Source of the DNA: Acidobacteriota bacterium
Lineage (GTDB): Bacteria; Acidobacteriota; Blastocatellia; Pyrinomonadales; Pyrinomonadaceae
Direction of reading: 5' to 3'
Length of the DNA: 64,000 bases
Assembly: GCA_020199775.1 (NCBI GenBank)
Contig: JAIVJZ010000008.1
Location: forward strand, 29,343-93,342
Shown here: positions 26,185-35,863 of the stretch, piece after piece
Layout of the letters: every line of letters begins with the position of its first letter
How positions within the stretch are numbered: position 1 is the stretch's first letter
Translations under genes and position numbers: made by a program
The notes under the pieces: generated by a model
Seen by the model: the letters and a program-made list of their open reading frames with translations, nothing else
Databases searched by the model: none
Told to the model about the DNA's origin: nothing

Positions 26185-28071
26185 ATGTGCGGCATTGTAG
26201 GTATCGTCAACCGCCACGGGCGAGCCGTCGAGCACGACGTGCTGGCGCGCATGAATGAGGCGATCCGGCATCGCGGGCCGGACGAAGAGGGCGCGTATCT
26301 CAAGGAGTGGGTCGGCCTCGCCATGCGCCGTCTCGCCATCATCGACCTCAAGAGCGGCCAGCAGCCGATGCACAACGACGACCGCACGATGTGGATCGTC
26401 TTCAACGGCGAAATCTACAACTATAAAGACGTGCGCGCCGAACTCGTCAGGCGCGGCCACACGTTTCACACCGACTGTGACACCGAAGTCGTCCTCCACG
26501 CCTACGACGAGTACGGCGCGGACTGCCCCCGGCACTTGCGCGGCATGTTCGCCTTCGCCATCTGGGACGAGGGCCGGCAGGAGTTGTTTCTCGCGCGCGA
26601 CCGCGTCGGCAAAAAGCCTCTGCTCTACGCGCGGCTCGCGGACAAAATCGTCTTCGGCTCGGAGTTCGTCGCGCTGCTCCGGCACCCGGACATCAGCCGC
26701 GAGATCAACCGCGAGGCCATCCATCATTACCTCACCTTCATGTGCGTGCCCGCGCCGCTGACGGCCTACCGCGACATCCGCAAACTCGAACCCGGCCACT
26801 CTTTGCGCTACACGCCCGCCGACGGCGAGGTGCGTATCGAGCGTTACTGGCAGCCCGACTTTTCCACGAAACTCAAGTTGAGCGAGGAAGAGGCGGGCGA
26901 GCGCGCCATCGAGATTTTGCGCGAGGCGGTGCGCGTGCGCCTGATGTCGGAAGTCCCGCTCGGCGCGTTCCTGTCGGGCGGCGTGGATTCGTCGGCGGTC
27001 GTCGCGTTGATGAGCGAAGTGTCGTCTACTCCGGTCAAAACCTTTTCCATCGGCTTCGAGGAGCAGGATTTCAGCGAACTCCACCACGCGCGCCGCGTCG
27101 CCGAACACGTCGGCGCGGAGCACCACGAGTTCATCGTCAGACCCGACGCGATGGAAGTCCTGCCGACGCTCGTCGAACACTACGGCGAGCCTTACGCGGA
27201 TTCGAGCGCGATCCCGACTTACTACGTTTCGCGCGAGACGCGTCGCCACGTCACCGTCGCTCTGAACGGCGACGGCGGCGACGAGTGCTTCGCCGGTTAC
27301 GAACGCTACGCCGCGATGAAGATCGCCGGAAAATACCGCGGCGTGCCCGGCTTCCTGCGCGAGGGTTTGATTAAAAATGCCGTCTCGCTCGTGCCGACTT
27401 CGGAGACGCGCCGCAGTCGCGCGCGCGACCTCAAACGCTTTCTCGACGCCGCCTCGCTCCCGACCGTCGAGCGCTATATGCGCTGGATCAGCGTGCTCGA
27501 CACGGCGGCGAAAGACGATCTCTACACGACGGATTTCCAGCGCGAGATGCGCGGGCGCGACGCCGCGAACTTCGTCGCGCCGTGGTTCGCGCACGCGAAC
27601 GGGTCGGGGTTGGTTGACGCCTCGCTTTTGGCCGACACGATGACTTATTTGCCGAACGACCTGCTCGTCAAAGTTGATATCGCTTCGATGGCCGTCTCGC
27701 TCGAAGCGCGTTCCCCGTTTCTCGACCACCACGTCATAGAGTTTGCCGCGAGCCTGCCGGAGAACATGAAACTGCGCGGGCTGACGACGAAATACCTCTT
27801 GAAGCGCGTGCTCGCAAAACTGCTCCCCGCCGAGAATTTGCAGCGGCGCAAGATGGGCTTCGGCGTGCCCATCAACCACTGGCTGCGCGGCCAAATGCAA
27901 CCGTTCCTGCGCGAGACACTGCTCTCGGAGAAAGCCCTCGGGCGCGGCTTCTTCAAACCCGAATCCGTCGCGCGCATGGTCGAACTCCACACGCGCGGCG
28001 AGCGAGACTACGCGCATCAACTCTGGACGCTCTTGATGCTTGAGTTATGGTTTCAAAGATTTATAGATTAG
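26185..28071 (+). CDS. asnB: Asparagine synthase (glutamine-hydrolysing) family amidotransferase 1
   Basis: 628 residues starting MCGIVGI, so the catalytic Cys2 of the class II glutaminase is exposed once Met is removed; the open frame extends upstream but the Cys2 rule fixes the start. FNGEIYNY and the RHRGPDEEG loop are the glutamine site; FLSGGVDSS (SGGVDSS at about 264-270) is the ATP pyrophosphatase loop. It is longer than ordinary AsnB (~554), like the versions found in EPS and exosortase clusters, where the ammonia may be used to amidate a sugar carboxyl. AAGAGGG precedes the start. Confidence 0.93.
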   Translation: MCGIVGIVNRHGRAVEHDVLARMNEAIRHRGPDEEGAYLKEWVGLAMRRLAIIDLKSGQQPMHNDDRTMWIVFNGEIYNYKDVRAELVRRGHTFHTDCDTEVVLHAYDEYGADCPRHLRGMFAFAIWDEGRQELFLARDRVGKKPLLYARLADKIVFGSEFVALLRHPDISREINREAIHHYLTFMCVPAPLTAYRDIRKLEPGHSLRYTPADGEVRIERYWQPDFSTKLKLSEEEAGERAIEILREAVRVRLMSEVPLGAFLSGGVDSSAVVALMSEVSSTPVKTFSIGFEEQDFSELHHARRVAEHVGAEHHEFIVRPDAMEVLPTLVEHYGEPYADSSAIPTYYVSRETRRHVTVALNGDGGDECFAGYERYAAMKIAGKYRGVPGFLREGLIKNAVSLVPTSETRRSRARDLKRFLDAASLPTVERYMRWISVLDTAAKDDLYTTDFQREMRGRDAANFVAPWFAHANGSGLVDASLLADTMTYLPNDLLVKVDIASMAVSLEARSPFLDHHVIEFAASLPENMKLRGLTTKYLLKRVLAKLLPAENLQRRKMGFGVPINHWLRGQMQPFLRETLLSEKALGRGFFKPESVARMVELHTRGERDYAHQLWTLLMLELWFQRFID

Positions 28072-28153
28072 TGAATCGTGAATCGTATGATCACCGGGCT
28101 GTGCCATCATCTTCAACACAGGATTGAATAACTATTTACGATTCACGATTTAC
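28071..28153. repeat. Heptamer-built inverted repeat 1
   Basis: Left arm GTGAATC-GTGAATC-GTA at 28071-28087, beginning on the last base of the asparagine synthase stop codon. Right arm TAC-GATTCAC-GATTTAC at 28137-28153. The arms pair over 17 bases with one mismatch around a 49-base loop. The right arm ends eight bases before GGAGG of the next gene, so it could act as a processing site or weak terminator between the two genes. Confidence 0.75.
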
Positions 28154-28170
28154 GTCTTTTGGAGGATTGA

Positions 28171-28923
28171 ATGAAAGGTGTTGTATTGGCCGGCGGGTTG
28201 GGGTCGCGCCTGATGCCGCTGACGGCCGTGACGAATAAGCACTTGCTGCCGGTCTACAATCAGCCGATGGTCTATTACCCGATTCAGACTCTAGTCAACG
28301 CCGGGATCAGGGACATCATGATCGTGACGGGCGGCAACTCGGCCGGGGATTTTCTCAAGCTGTTGAAGAACGGGAAGGCGTTCGGCCTCAAGCACCTCAA
28401 CTACACGTATCAGGAGGGCGAGGGCGGCATCGCGGCGGCGCTCTCGCTGTGCGAGGACTTCGCCGACGGCGCGCCCGTCTGCATCGTGCTGGGCGACAAC
28501 ATCATCGAGGGCAACATCTGTCAGGCCGTACGCGCCTACCGGCATCAGGGCGGCGGCGCGAAGATACTCCTCAAGCAAGTCGCCGACCCGCAGCGTTTCG
28601 GCGTCCCCGAATTCGAAGACTCGCGCGTCGTGCGCGTCGAGGAGAAGCCGCGCGAGCCGAAGTCGGACTACGCCGTCATCGGCGTCTACATGTACGACGC
28701 GGAGGTGTTCGAGATCATCAAGACGCTCAAGCCCTCAAAGCGCGGCGAGTTGGAGATCACGGACGTGAACAACGCCTACATCGAGCGGGGCGAGATGACC
28801 TGGAACGAACTCAAAGGCTGGTGGACTGACGCGGGCACGTTCGAGAGCCTGCTGCACGCCAGTCGCCTCGTCGCCGAGACGGGCGCTAACAAAATGGAGT
28901 CTGTCAATGCAAATCATGCCTGA
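28171..28923 (+). CDS. rmlA: Glucose-1-phosphate thymidylyltransferase-like nucleotidyltransferase
   Basis: 250 residues with GGAGG at ideal spacing. LAGGLGSRLMPLT is the nucleotide-binding motif, TNKHLLPVYNQPMVYYPI the RmlA-type PK-LLP segment (here NKHLLP), CIVLGDNIIEG the metal site and WWTDAGTFESLL the C-terminal signature. It would make dTDP-glucose or a related NDP-sugar. It is shorter than classical RmlA (~290), matching the 'short' class. It overlaps the cupin gene by 17 bp. No RmlB or RmlD is recognised in the window. Confidence 0.85.
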   Translation: MKGVVLAGGLGSRLMPLTAVTNKHLLPVYNQPMVYYPIQTLVNAGIRDIMIVTGGNSAGDFLKLLKNGKAFGLKHLNYTYQEGEGGIAAALSLCEDFADGAPVCIVLGDNIIEGNICQAVRAYRHQGGGAKILLKQVADPQRFGVPEFEDSRVVRVEEKPREPKSDYAVIGVYMYDAEVFEIIKTLKPSKRGELEITDVNNAYIERGEMTWNELKGWWTDAGTFESLLHASRLVAETGANKMESVNANHA

Positions 28924-29419
28924 GCGCGAACCGGCGGCCGCGCAATTCAAGCGCGGGCAGATACGCGATGTCGTGGTGCGCGACGTGCGCAAGTTCGTGG
29001 ACGAACGCGGCTGGCTCGCGGAGTTGTTCCGTCACGACGAGTTGGAGGCCGAGTATTTCCCGGCGATGTGCTACCTCTCCTCGACCGAGCCGGGCGTGCA
29101 GCGCGGGCCGCACGAGCACGTCGATCAGGCCGATTATTTCGTCTTCATCGGCCCCTCGAATTTCAAGCTGCGGCTCTGGGACAACCGGCGGGATTCGGAA
29201 ACTTACAACCACGTGATGACGCTCTACGTGGGCGCGGACAACCCGAAGGCCGTGCTCGTGCCGAAAGGCGTCGTCCACGCCTACCGCAACGTCGGGAGCG
29301 CGGCCGGGATCGTCATCAACTGCCCCAACCGCCTCTACATGGGCGAAGGCAAACGGGAAGAGATCGACGAGATCAGGCACGAAGACGACCCGGCGACGAT
29401 TTACCGGATGGAAGACTGA
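28907..29419 (+). CDS. RmlC-family cupin (dTDP-4-dehydrorhamnose 3,5-epimerase-like)
   Basis: 170 residues. RKFVDERGWLAELFR, QRGPHEHVDQADYFVFIG and VLVPKGVVHAYRNVG are the RmlC-type double-stranded beta-helix landmarks; the histidine in RGPHEH occupies the catalytic-base position. It would epimerise C3/C5 of the 4-keto sugar or perform a ketoisomerase variant. GGAG precedes ATG 28907 inside the preceding gene. The motif differs from canonical RmlC (RGLHYQ), so the exact stereochemical outcome is uncertain. Confidence 0.8.
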   Translation: MQIMPEREPAAAQFKRGQIRDVVVRDVRKFVDERGWLAELFRHDELEAEYFPAMCYLSSTEPGVQRGPHEHVDQADYFVFIGPSNFKLRLWDNRRDSETYNHVMTLYVGADNPKAVLVPKGVVHAYRNVGSAAGIVINCPNRLYMGEGKREEIDEIRHEDDPATIYRMED

Positions 29420-29423
29420 AAGA

Positions 29424-29498
29424 GTGAGCAGTAAGCAGTGAGCAGTAAGCAGTAAAAACTGTTTTCCTACTGCTCACTGCTCACTGCTCACTGCTCAC
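29424..29498. repeat. Heptamer-built inverted repeat 2
   Basis: Left arm has five consecutive units (GTGAGCA, GTAAGCA, GTGAGCA, GTAAGCA, GTAAAAA) at 29424-29458; right arm has four TGCTCAC units at 29471-29498. The arms are reverse complements with G-T-type mismatches, giving a long stem with a 12-base loop. The right arm ends about five bases before the next start codon, so it occupies the place where a ribosome-binding site would be. Confidence 0.85.
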
Positions 29499-29503
29499 TG
29501 TTG

Positions 29504-30946
29504 ATGAAAGTTGTTCGCATCATCGCACGTTTGAACGTGGGCGGCCCGGCGAAGCACGTGGCGTGGCTGACGGCTGCAACGCGCCGCGCCGGGATCGAGT
29601 CGGAACTCGTCGCCGGGACTGTGCCGCCGGGCGAAGACGACATGAGTTATTTCGCGGCCGGGCTGGGCGTCGTGCCCGTCATCTTGCCGGAGATGACCCG
29701 CGAGGTGTCGCCGAAAGACGCGGTTGCCGCGTGGAAACTTTATCGCCTGTTCCGGCGTCTGCGGCCGGACATCGTCCACACGCACACGGCGAAGGCCGGG
29801 ACGGTCGGCCGCGTCGCGGGGCTGCTCTACCGCTGGCTGACGCCATCCGCGCTCGTCGGCCGCCCGCGCGCGTGCCGCTTCGTGCATACGTACCACGGCC
29901 ACATCTTCCACAGTTATTACGGGCGTTTGAAGACGCTGTTTTTCCTGACCATCGAACGCGCCCTCGCGCTCGCGGCGACCGACAGGATCGTGGTGATCAG
30001 CCAACAGCAGTTCCGGGAGATTCACGAACAGTTCGGCGTGGGGCGCGCGGGGCAGTTCAAAGTGATCCCGCTCGGCCTGGACTTGGAGACGTTCGCCGGT
30101 TGGCGCGAACGGCGCACGGCGGCGCGAGCCGGGTTGGGGGCGGGCGCGGACGAGTTGCTCGTCGGCATCGTCGGGCGTCTGACGGAGATTAAGAATCACA
30201 AATTGTTCATCGAAGCCGCGCACACTTTTTTAACGCGACCGGCGGGCGGCGGCGCGGCGGAAGGCGCGGCGGCGCGGCGCGTGCGCTTCGTCGTCATCGG
30301 AGACGGGCATCTGCGCGGCGAACTCGAAGCGCAGGCGCACGCGCTCGGCATCGCGGAGCGCATCACCTTCACGGGCACGCGCTCCGACCCCGAAAACTTT
30401 TATCCCGCGCTCGACATCGTTGCGCTGACCTCTCTGAACGAGGGCACGCCGCTGACGCTCATCGAAGCGATGGCGAACGCGCGCCCCGTCATGGCGACGG
30501 CCGTCGGCGGCGTCGTCGATCTCGTCGGTCGTCCGGTCGAGAACGGGGCGGCGCGCAGGAGGGGCAGCGCGGCGGCGACGAACCGCGAGGCCGCCGCCGC
30601 CGCCGCCGCCGCCGCGACGGCCGCAACCAATGATCTCGCTTACGCCGTCTGCGAGCGCGGCGTGCGCGTGCGGACGGGCGACGCGGAGGCGTTTTGCGAA
30701 GCCTTGCGGCTCGTCGTCTCGGGCGAAGAGTTGCGGCGCGCTCTGGGCGAGCGCGGGCGCGCGTTCGTGGCGGAGCATTATTCGAAGGAGCGTCTGGTGG
30801 CGGACGTGCTGAATCTTTACGAGGAACTGATGTCGCCCCGGCGCGTGCAGGGAGCGGCGCACAACAGCGTCGCGGCAGCGGCAGGGGCGACGAAGCAGCA
30901 GGGGAGCGTGCCGGGGATTGAACCGGCACGTGGAAAAGGAGACTGA
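29504..30946 (+). CDS. GT4-family glycosyltransferase with low-complexity alanine insert
   Basis: 480 residues from ATG 29504 (a TTG at 29501 is also possible); neither has a Shine-Dalgarno sequence because of the adjacent palindrome. KVVRIIARLNVGGPAKHVAWL is a classic GT4 opening, RPDIVHTHTAKAGTVGRVAG and VHTYHGHIFHSYYG follow, and LTSLNEGTPLTLIEAMANARPVMAT is the E-x7-E donor motif. After it sits an insert rich in Ala and Thr coded by a GCC tract (30590-30613). The C-terminal ~30 residues (AAAAGATKQQGS) look disordered. Confidence 0.92.
   Translation: MKVVRIIARLNVGGPAKHVAWLTAATRRAGIESELVAGTVPPGEDDMSYFAAGLGVVPVILPEMTREVSPKDAVAAWKLYRLFRRLRPDIVHTHTAKAGTVGRVAGLLYRWLTPSALVGRPRACRFVHTYHGHIFHSYYGRLKTLFFLTIERALALAATDRIVVISQQQFREIHEQFGVGRAGQFKVIPLGLDLETFAGWRERRTAARAGLGAGADELLVGIVGRLTEIKNHKLFIEAAHTFLTRPAGGGAAEGAAARRVRFVVIGDGHLRGELEAQAHALGIAERITFTGTRSDPENFYPALDIVALTSLNEGTPLTLIEAMANARPVMATAVGGVVDLVGRPVENGAARRRGSAAATNREAAAAAAAAATAATNDLAYAVCERGVRVRTGDAEAFCEALRLVVSGEELRRALGERGRAFVAEHYSKERLVADVLNLYEELMSPRRVQGAAHNSVAAAAGATKQQGSVPGIEPARGKGD
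30590..30613 (+). repeat. (GCC)8 microsatellite within a coding region
   Basis: Eight in-frame GCC codons followed by GCG give nine alanines in the insert after the donor motif of the GT4 enzyme. Length change in units of three would keep the frame. Confidence 0.85.
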
Positions 30947-30949
30947 CAT

Positions 30950-31912
30950 TTGCGAGTTTTAATAACGGGCGGGGCGGGCTTCATCGGGTCGCATCTCTCG
31001 GACGCTTATCTGGAACGCGGCGACGAGATTTACGTGATCGACGATCTCTCGACGGGTAGCTTCGAGAACATCGCGCACTTAAAGACGCACCCGCGTTTCC
31101 ATTACACGATTGACAGCGTGCACAACGTGCCCGTCTGTGCCGAACTGGTCGACCAGTGCGACGTGATCTTTCATCTGGCGGCGGCCGTCGGCGTGAAGCT
31201 CATCGTCGAAAGCCCGGTGCGCACCATCGAGACGAACGTGCGCGGGACGGAAGTGATCCTGAGCCTCGCCAACAAGAAGAAGAAGAAGGTGCTCGTCGCC
31301 TCGACCTCGGAAGTCTACGGCCTCTCGACGGAAGTTCCTTTCCGCGAAGACGGCAACCTCGTGATGGGCGCGACGACGAAGGGGCGTTGGAGTTACGCCT
31401 GCTCGAAGGCGATTGACGAGTTTCTCGCGCTCGCCTACTGGCGCGAGAAGAAACTGCCGACGGTCGTCGTGCGCCTCTTCAACACCGTGGGGCCGAGGCA
31501 GACCGGGCAGTACGGCATGGTCATCCCGACGTTCGTCAGGCAAGCGCTCGCGGGTCGCCCGATCACGGTCTACGGCAACGGCAAACAGACGCGCTGCTTC
31601 GGCTACGTCGGCGACGTGGTGGGCGCGCTGATGAAGTTGATGGACACGCCGGAGGCCGTCGGGCAGGTCTTCAACATCGGCTCGAACGAAGAGGTCTCCA
31701 TCCTCGAAGTCGCCGGGCGCGTGAAGGAACTAACCGGCTCGACTTCCGAGATCGTCTTCATGCCCTACGACGAAGCCTACGAGGAGGGTTTCGAGGACAT
31801 GCCGCGTCGTGTGCCCGACATCTCGAAGGTGAGCGCGCTCACCGGCTTTCGCCCGACCGAGAAACTCGACGGCATCCTCCAAAAAGTGATCGCGCACCAC
31901 AGCGGGCAGTGA
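30950..31912 (+). CDS. NAD-dependent sugar epimerase/dehydratase (UDP-glucose 4-epimerase/UDP-glucuronate-type SDR)
   Basis: 320 residues from TTG 30950 with AAAAGGAG upstream. LITGGAGFIGSHL binds NAD, IDDLSTGSFENI is the usual continuation, STSEVYG and the Y-x3-K of YACSKA form the active site, and RLFNTVGPRQTGQYGMVIP and RCFGYVGDVV belong to the extended SDR family. It resembles UDP-glucuronate decarboxylase/4-epimerase relatives. Its stop is 9 bp from the AT-rich restriction gene, so that pair was inserted right after it. Confidence 0.9.
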   Translation: MRVLITGGAGFIGSHLSDAYLERGDEIYVIDDLSTGSFENIAHLKTHPRFHYTIDSVHNVPVCAELVDQCDVIFHLAAAVGVKLIVESPVRTIETNVRGTEVILSLANKKKKKVLVASTSEVYGLSTEVPFREDGNLVMGATTKGRWSYACSKAIDEFLALAYWREKKLPTVVVRLFNTVGPRQTGQYGMVIPTFVRQALAGRPITVYGNGKQTRCFGYVGDVVGALMKLMDTPEAVGQVFNIGSNEEVSILEVAGRVKELTGSTSEIVFMPYDEAYEEGFEDMPRRVPDISKVSALTGFRPTEKLDGILQKVIAHHSGQ

Positions 31913-31921
31913 AATGTAGCA

Positions 31922-32887
31922 ATGGCAAAATCCGCTAAGACAATTCCCCAGAATTATCCGAGAATTCAGGATGAGTCCAGCCCTCATTATGGCTGCCTCG
32001 ATGAGTCCTTGCTAGCGCCACATGAAATTAAAATCTCAGTCGAGACGATTAAATCTTTAATCCAGTCGGCGATTACTAATGCCGGCAGAAAGTCGAGACG
32101 TGAAATTTTATCCTTGCCGGCCGATGCCAAAGCGGACGAGCTGGAAGCTATTTATAGGAAGGAGGGCCGGGAGCTATTCAAGTATTTCAGAAAATACTGC
32201 GGCGACCCGGCGGCCACCGCTCACCAGATATATAAGAAGAATTACAGAGACGTAGCTGTGGAGCAATTTCGCAACAGGACTTTGCAAAAGGAAAGGATGA
32301 ATTCCGGCTGGCGATATCAGTACTTAGTGATAGATTGTGCGCGGCATACAAAGAGGTTTGAAAGCGTCTCGGATATTGGCGCGGCAGAGGGAGACTTCAA
32401 CGCGACGATCAAATTCTCGGACGTGAGCAGAGAACCCTTGAGCCTTTATGTGTCAGTCAAAAATCGAAGCAACACGATGGGCGGCGCAGATTGGCCGAAG
32501 GCGATTCAAGCTCTCGAAAATGTAGCTAAAGTAGATAAAAACAGGACAGGGCCTTATTGTTGCATCTTCGGTATCGCAATGGACAGAGGGGACAGGTACA
32601 TTAAGCGAGAACAAAAAACAAAGATCGCCCATTCCGTTAATACGGAGGTGTGGCTTTCCGATTTTTTTTGGCCGTTCTTCACCAACACTTCATACGAGGA
32701 AATTATGAGACTCGTACTTGATGTGCTCGTTTCCTCATATTCGCCGGAAGACCTTCCGACGCAAGTAGACGTGCCGCCGCAACTGTTAGATTCTTTCGGC
32801 GAATCTTGTGCAGAAACCGGCCTCATTGATGAGCTAGGCAATTTCAATGATCCTTATAAACTGGTCAGCTTTTTCTGCAACAAATAA
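31922..32887 (+). CDS. Putative type II restriction endonuclease
   Basis: 321 residues, visibly AT-richer than its neighbours, with no good Shine-Dalgarno sequence. No family can be named. A PD-(D/E)xK-like core is suggested by EGDFNATIKF (D158) and LYVSVKNRSNTMGG (K180), but the acidic residue of (D/E)xK is a serine (SVK), so the active site would be non-canonical. The call depends mainly on being 20 bp upstream of a DNA methyltransferase in the same direction. Alternative: a methyltransferase-associated accessory protein. Function unproven. Confidence 0.6.
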   Translation: MAKSAKTIPQNYPRIQDESSPHYGCLDESLLAPHEIKISVETIKSLIQSAITNAGRKSRREILSLPADAKADELEAIYRKEGRELFKYFRKYCGDPAATAHQIYKKNYRDVAVEQFRNRTLQKERMNSGWRYQYLVIDCARHTKRFESVSDIGAAEGDFNATIKFSDVSREPLSLYVSVKNRSNTMGGADWPKAIQALENVAKVDKNRTGPYCCIFGIAMDRGDRYIKREQKTKIAHSVNTEVWLSDFFWPFFTNTSYEEIMRLVLDVLVSSYSPEDLPTQVDVPPQLLDSFGESCAETGLIDELGNFNDPYKLVSFFCNK

Positions 32888-32907
32888 CTGTCTTAATGTA
32901 GGGTGTG

Positions 32908-33867
32908 ATGGCGAACTCGTTGAACAATAAAGTGATTGTTAAAAAAGCGGCGGCTACTTGTTCCGTAATTCATGGTGACAGCCGCGCGAAGTTAAGCGCT
33001 TTCACCGGGCGGGCCGACTTGATCGTTACATCCCCGCCTTACGCGGACGCGCGTCGAAAACATTATGACGGAGTACATCCAGACGAGTACGTAGAATGGT
33101 TTTTAGACTTTCACGAGCCGTTTTTTAATGTGCTAAAACCGTCCGGCAGCTTGGTGCTGAACATTAAGGACAAGGTTGTTAATGGCGTCCGTCATCGTTA
33201 CGTGTGGCACACAATTGAAGCCTTATGCGCACGGGGATGGTTTTCGATAGATGATTACTTATGGCATAAAACGAATCCAATGCCGGGCTATTGGCCGACC
33301 CGCTTGCGTGACGGGTGGGAGTATTGCTTTCATTTGGCGAAATCAACTCGCCCATACTTCAATCCTGACGGGGTACGCAAGCCAATCGGCGAATGGGTCG
33401 AGTCGCGACTCAATAAACTAGGCCAGAATGATCTCAGTCGCCACAATTCAGTTAATGAGAGCGGATTCGGGCGGGACATTTCCAAATGGGTGGGCAAAGA
33501 AACGGTTTTACCTTCTAATGTATTAAGTAGTGACGCACCCTCGGAAGAGGAATTTACTCCTTCCGATAATGTCCCTTCCAACGTTATTAGTCGCGCGCTC
33601 GTAGGCAAAAACAAGGGACACCCGGCAGTGTTTCCAGTTGACTTGCCACTATTCTTTATCAAATTGCTGTGCCCGGAGAACGGTCTGGTAATTGATCCTT
33701 TCGGGGGGAGCGGTACGACGGGAATCGCAGCTTTATCTCTCAGCCGTAATTGTGTCTTGATTGATAACAACGAACAATATTGCGAAGAGGCTGTCAGAAG
33801 ATTATGTGAAGAAGCCGAAGGACAAAGGGAAGGATCGGCTCTTCGCCAAAGAGTTTATAAATCGTAG
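32908..33867 (+). CDS. Site-specific DNA methyltransferase (beta-class, probably N4-cytosine)
   Basis: 319 residues; GTG 32905 immediately precedes ATG 32908. TSPPYADARR holds catalytic motif IV (SPPY at 42-45), which in this class points to N4-cytosine methylation. DYLWHKTNPMP follows, and the FxGxG SAM site comes at the C-terminus (FGGSGTTGIAA, F265), giving the beta order IV...I. The region between (about 150-235) should be the target-recognition domain. AT-rich like its partner, which suggests the two arrived together by horizontal transfer. Confidence 0.92.
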   Translation: MANSLNNKVIVKKAAATCSVIHGDSRAKLSAFTGRADLIVTSPPYADARRKHYDGVHPDEYVEWFLDFHEPFFNVLKPSGSLVLNIKDKVVNGVRHRYVWHTIEALCARGWFSIDDYLWHKTNPMPGYWPTRLRDGWEYCFHLAKSTRPYFNPDGVRKPIGEWVESRLNKLGQNDLSRHNSVNESGFGRDISKWVGKETVLPSNVLSSDAPSEEEFTPSDNVPSNVISRALVGKNKGHPAVFPVDLPLFFIKLLCPENGLVIDPFGGSGTTGIAALSLSRNCVLIDNNEQYCEEAVRRLCEEAEGQREGSALRQRVYKS

Positions 33868-33966
33868 CGTTATTACTCGAATTATGTGCCTCACACCGCT
33901 TGACTTATCCACTCACAACGAATAGCTTTTCAGGCGACCTCAAACAGCATCAACTAACAGTTGCTC

Positions 33967-35769
<1,803 letters not shown>

Positions 35770-35776
35770 ACGAAGC

Positions 35777-35858
35777 AGAGGCCGGAGGTCAGAGGTTAGA
35801 GGTCAGTGAAGACAAAACTGATTTTTAACTGACCTCCGACCTCCGGCCTCTGACCTCT
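35777..35858. repeat. Heptamer-built inverted repeat 3
   Basis: Left arm units AGAGGCC, GGAGGTC, AGAGGTT, AGAGGTC (35777-35804); right arm units GACCTCC, GACCTCC, GGCCTCT, GACCTCT (35831-35858). The arms are near-perfect reverse complements. It begins seven bases after the fusion gene's stop and ends five bases before the next ATG, again taking the ribosome-binding-site position. Confidence 0.85.
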
Positions 35859-35863
35859 CGCTT

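Noticed and set aside
29424..29498. CRISPR-like array
   Set aside because: The units are only 7 bases long and contiguous, with no unique spacers and no cas genes nearby.
31922..33867. Prophage or integrative element carrying the restriction-modification genes
   Set aside because: No integrase, transposase, tRNA or terminal repeats are visible at either side.
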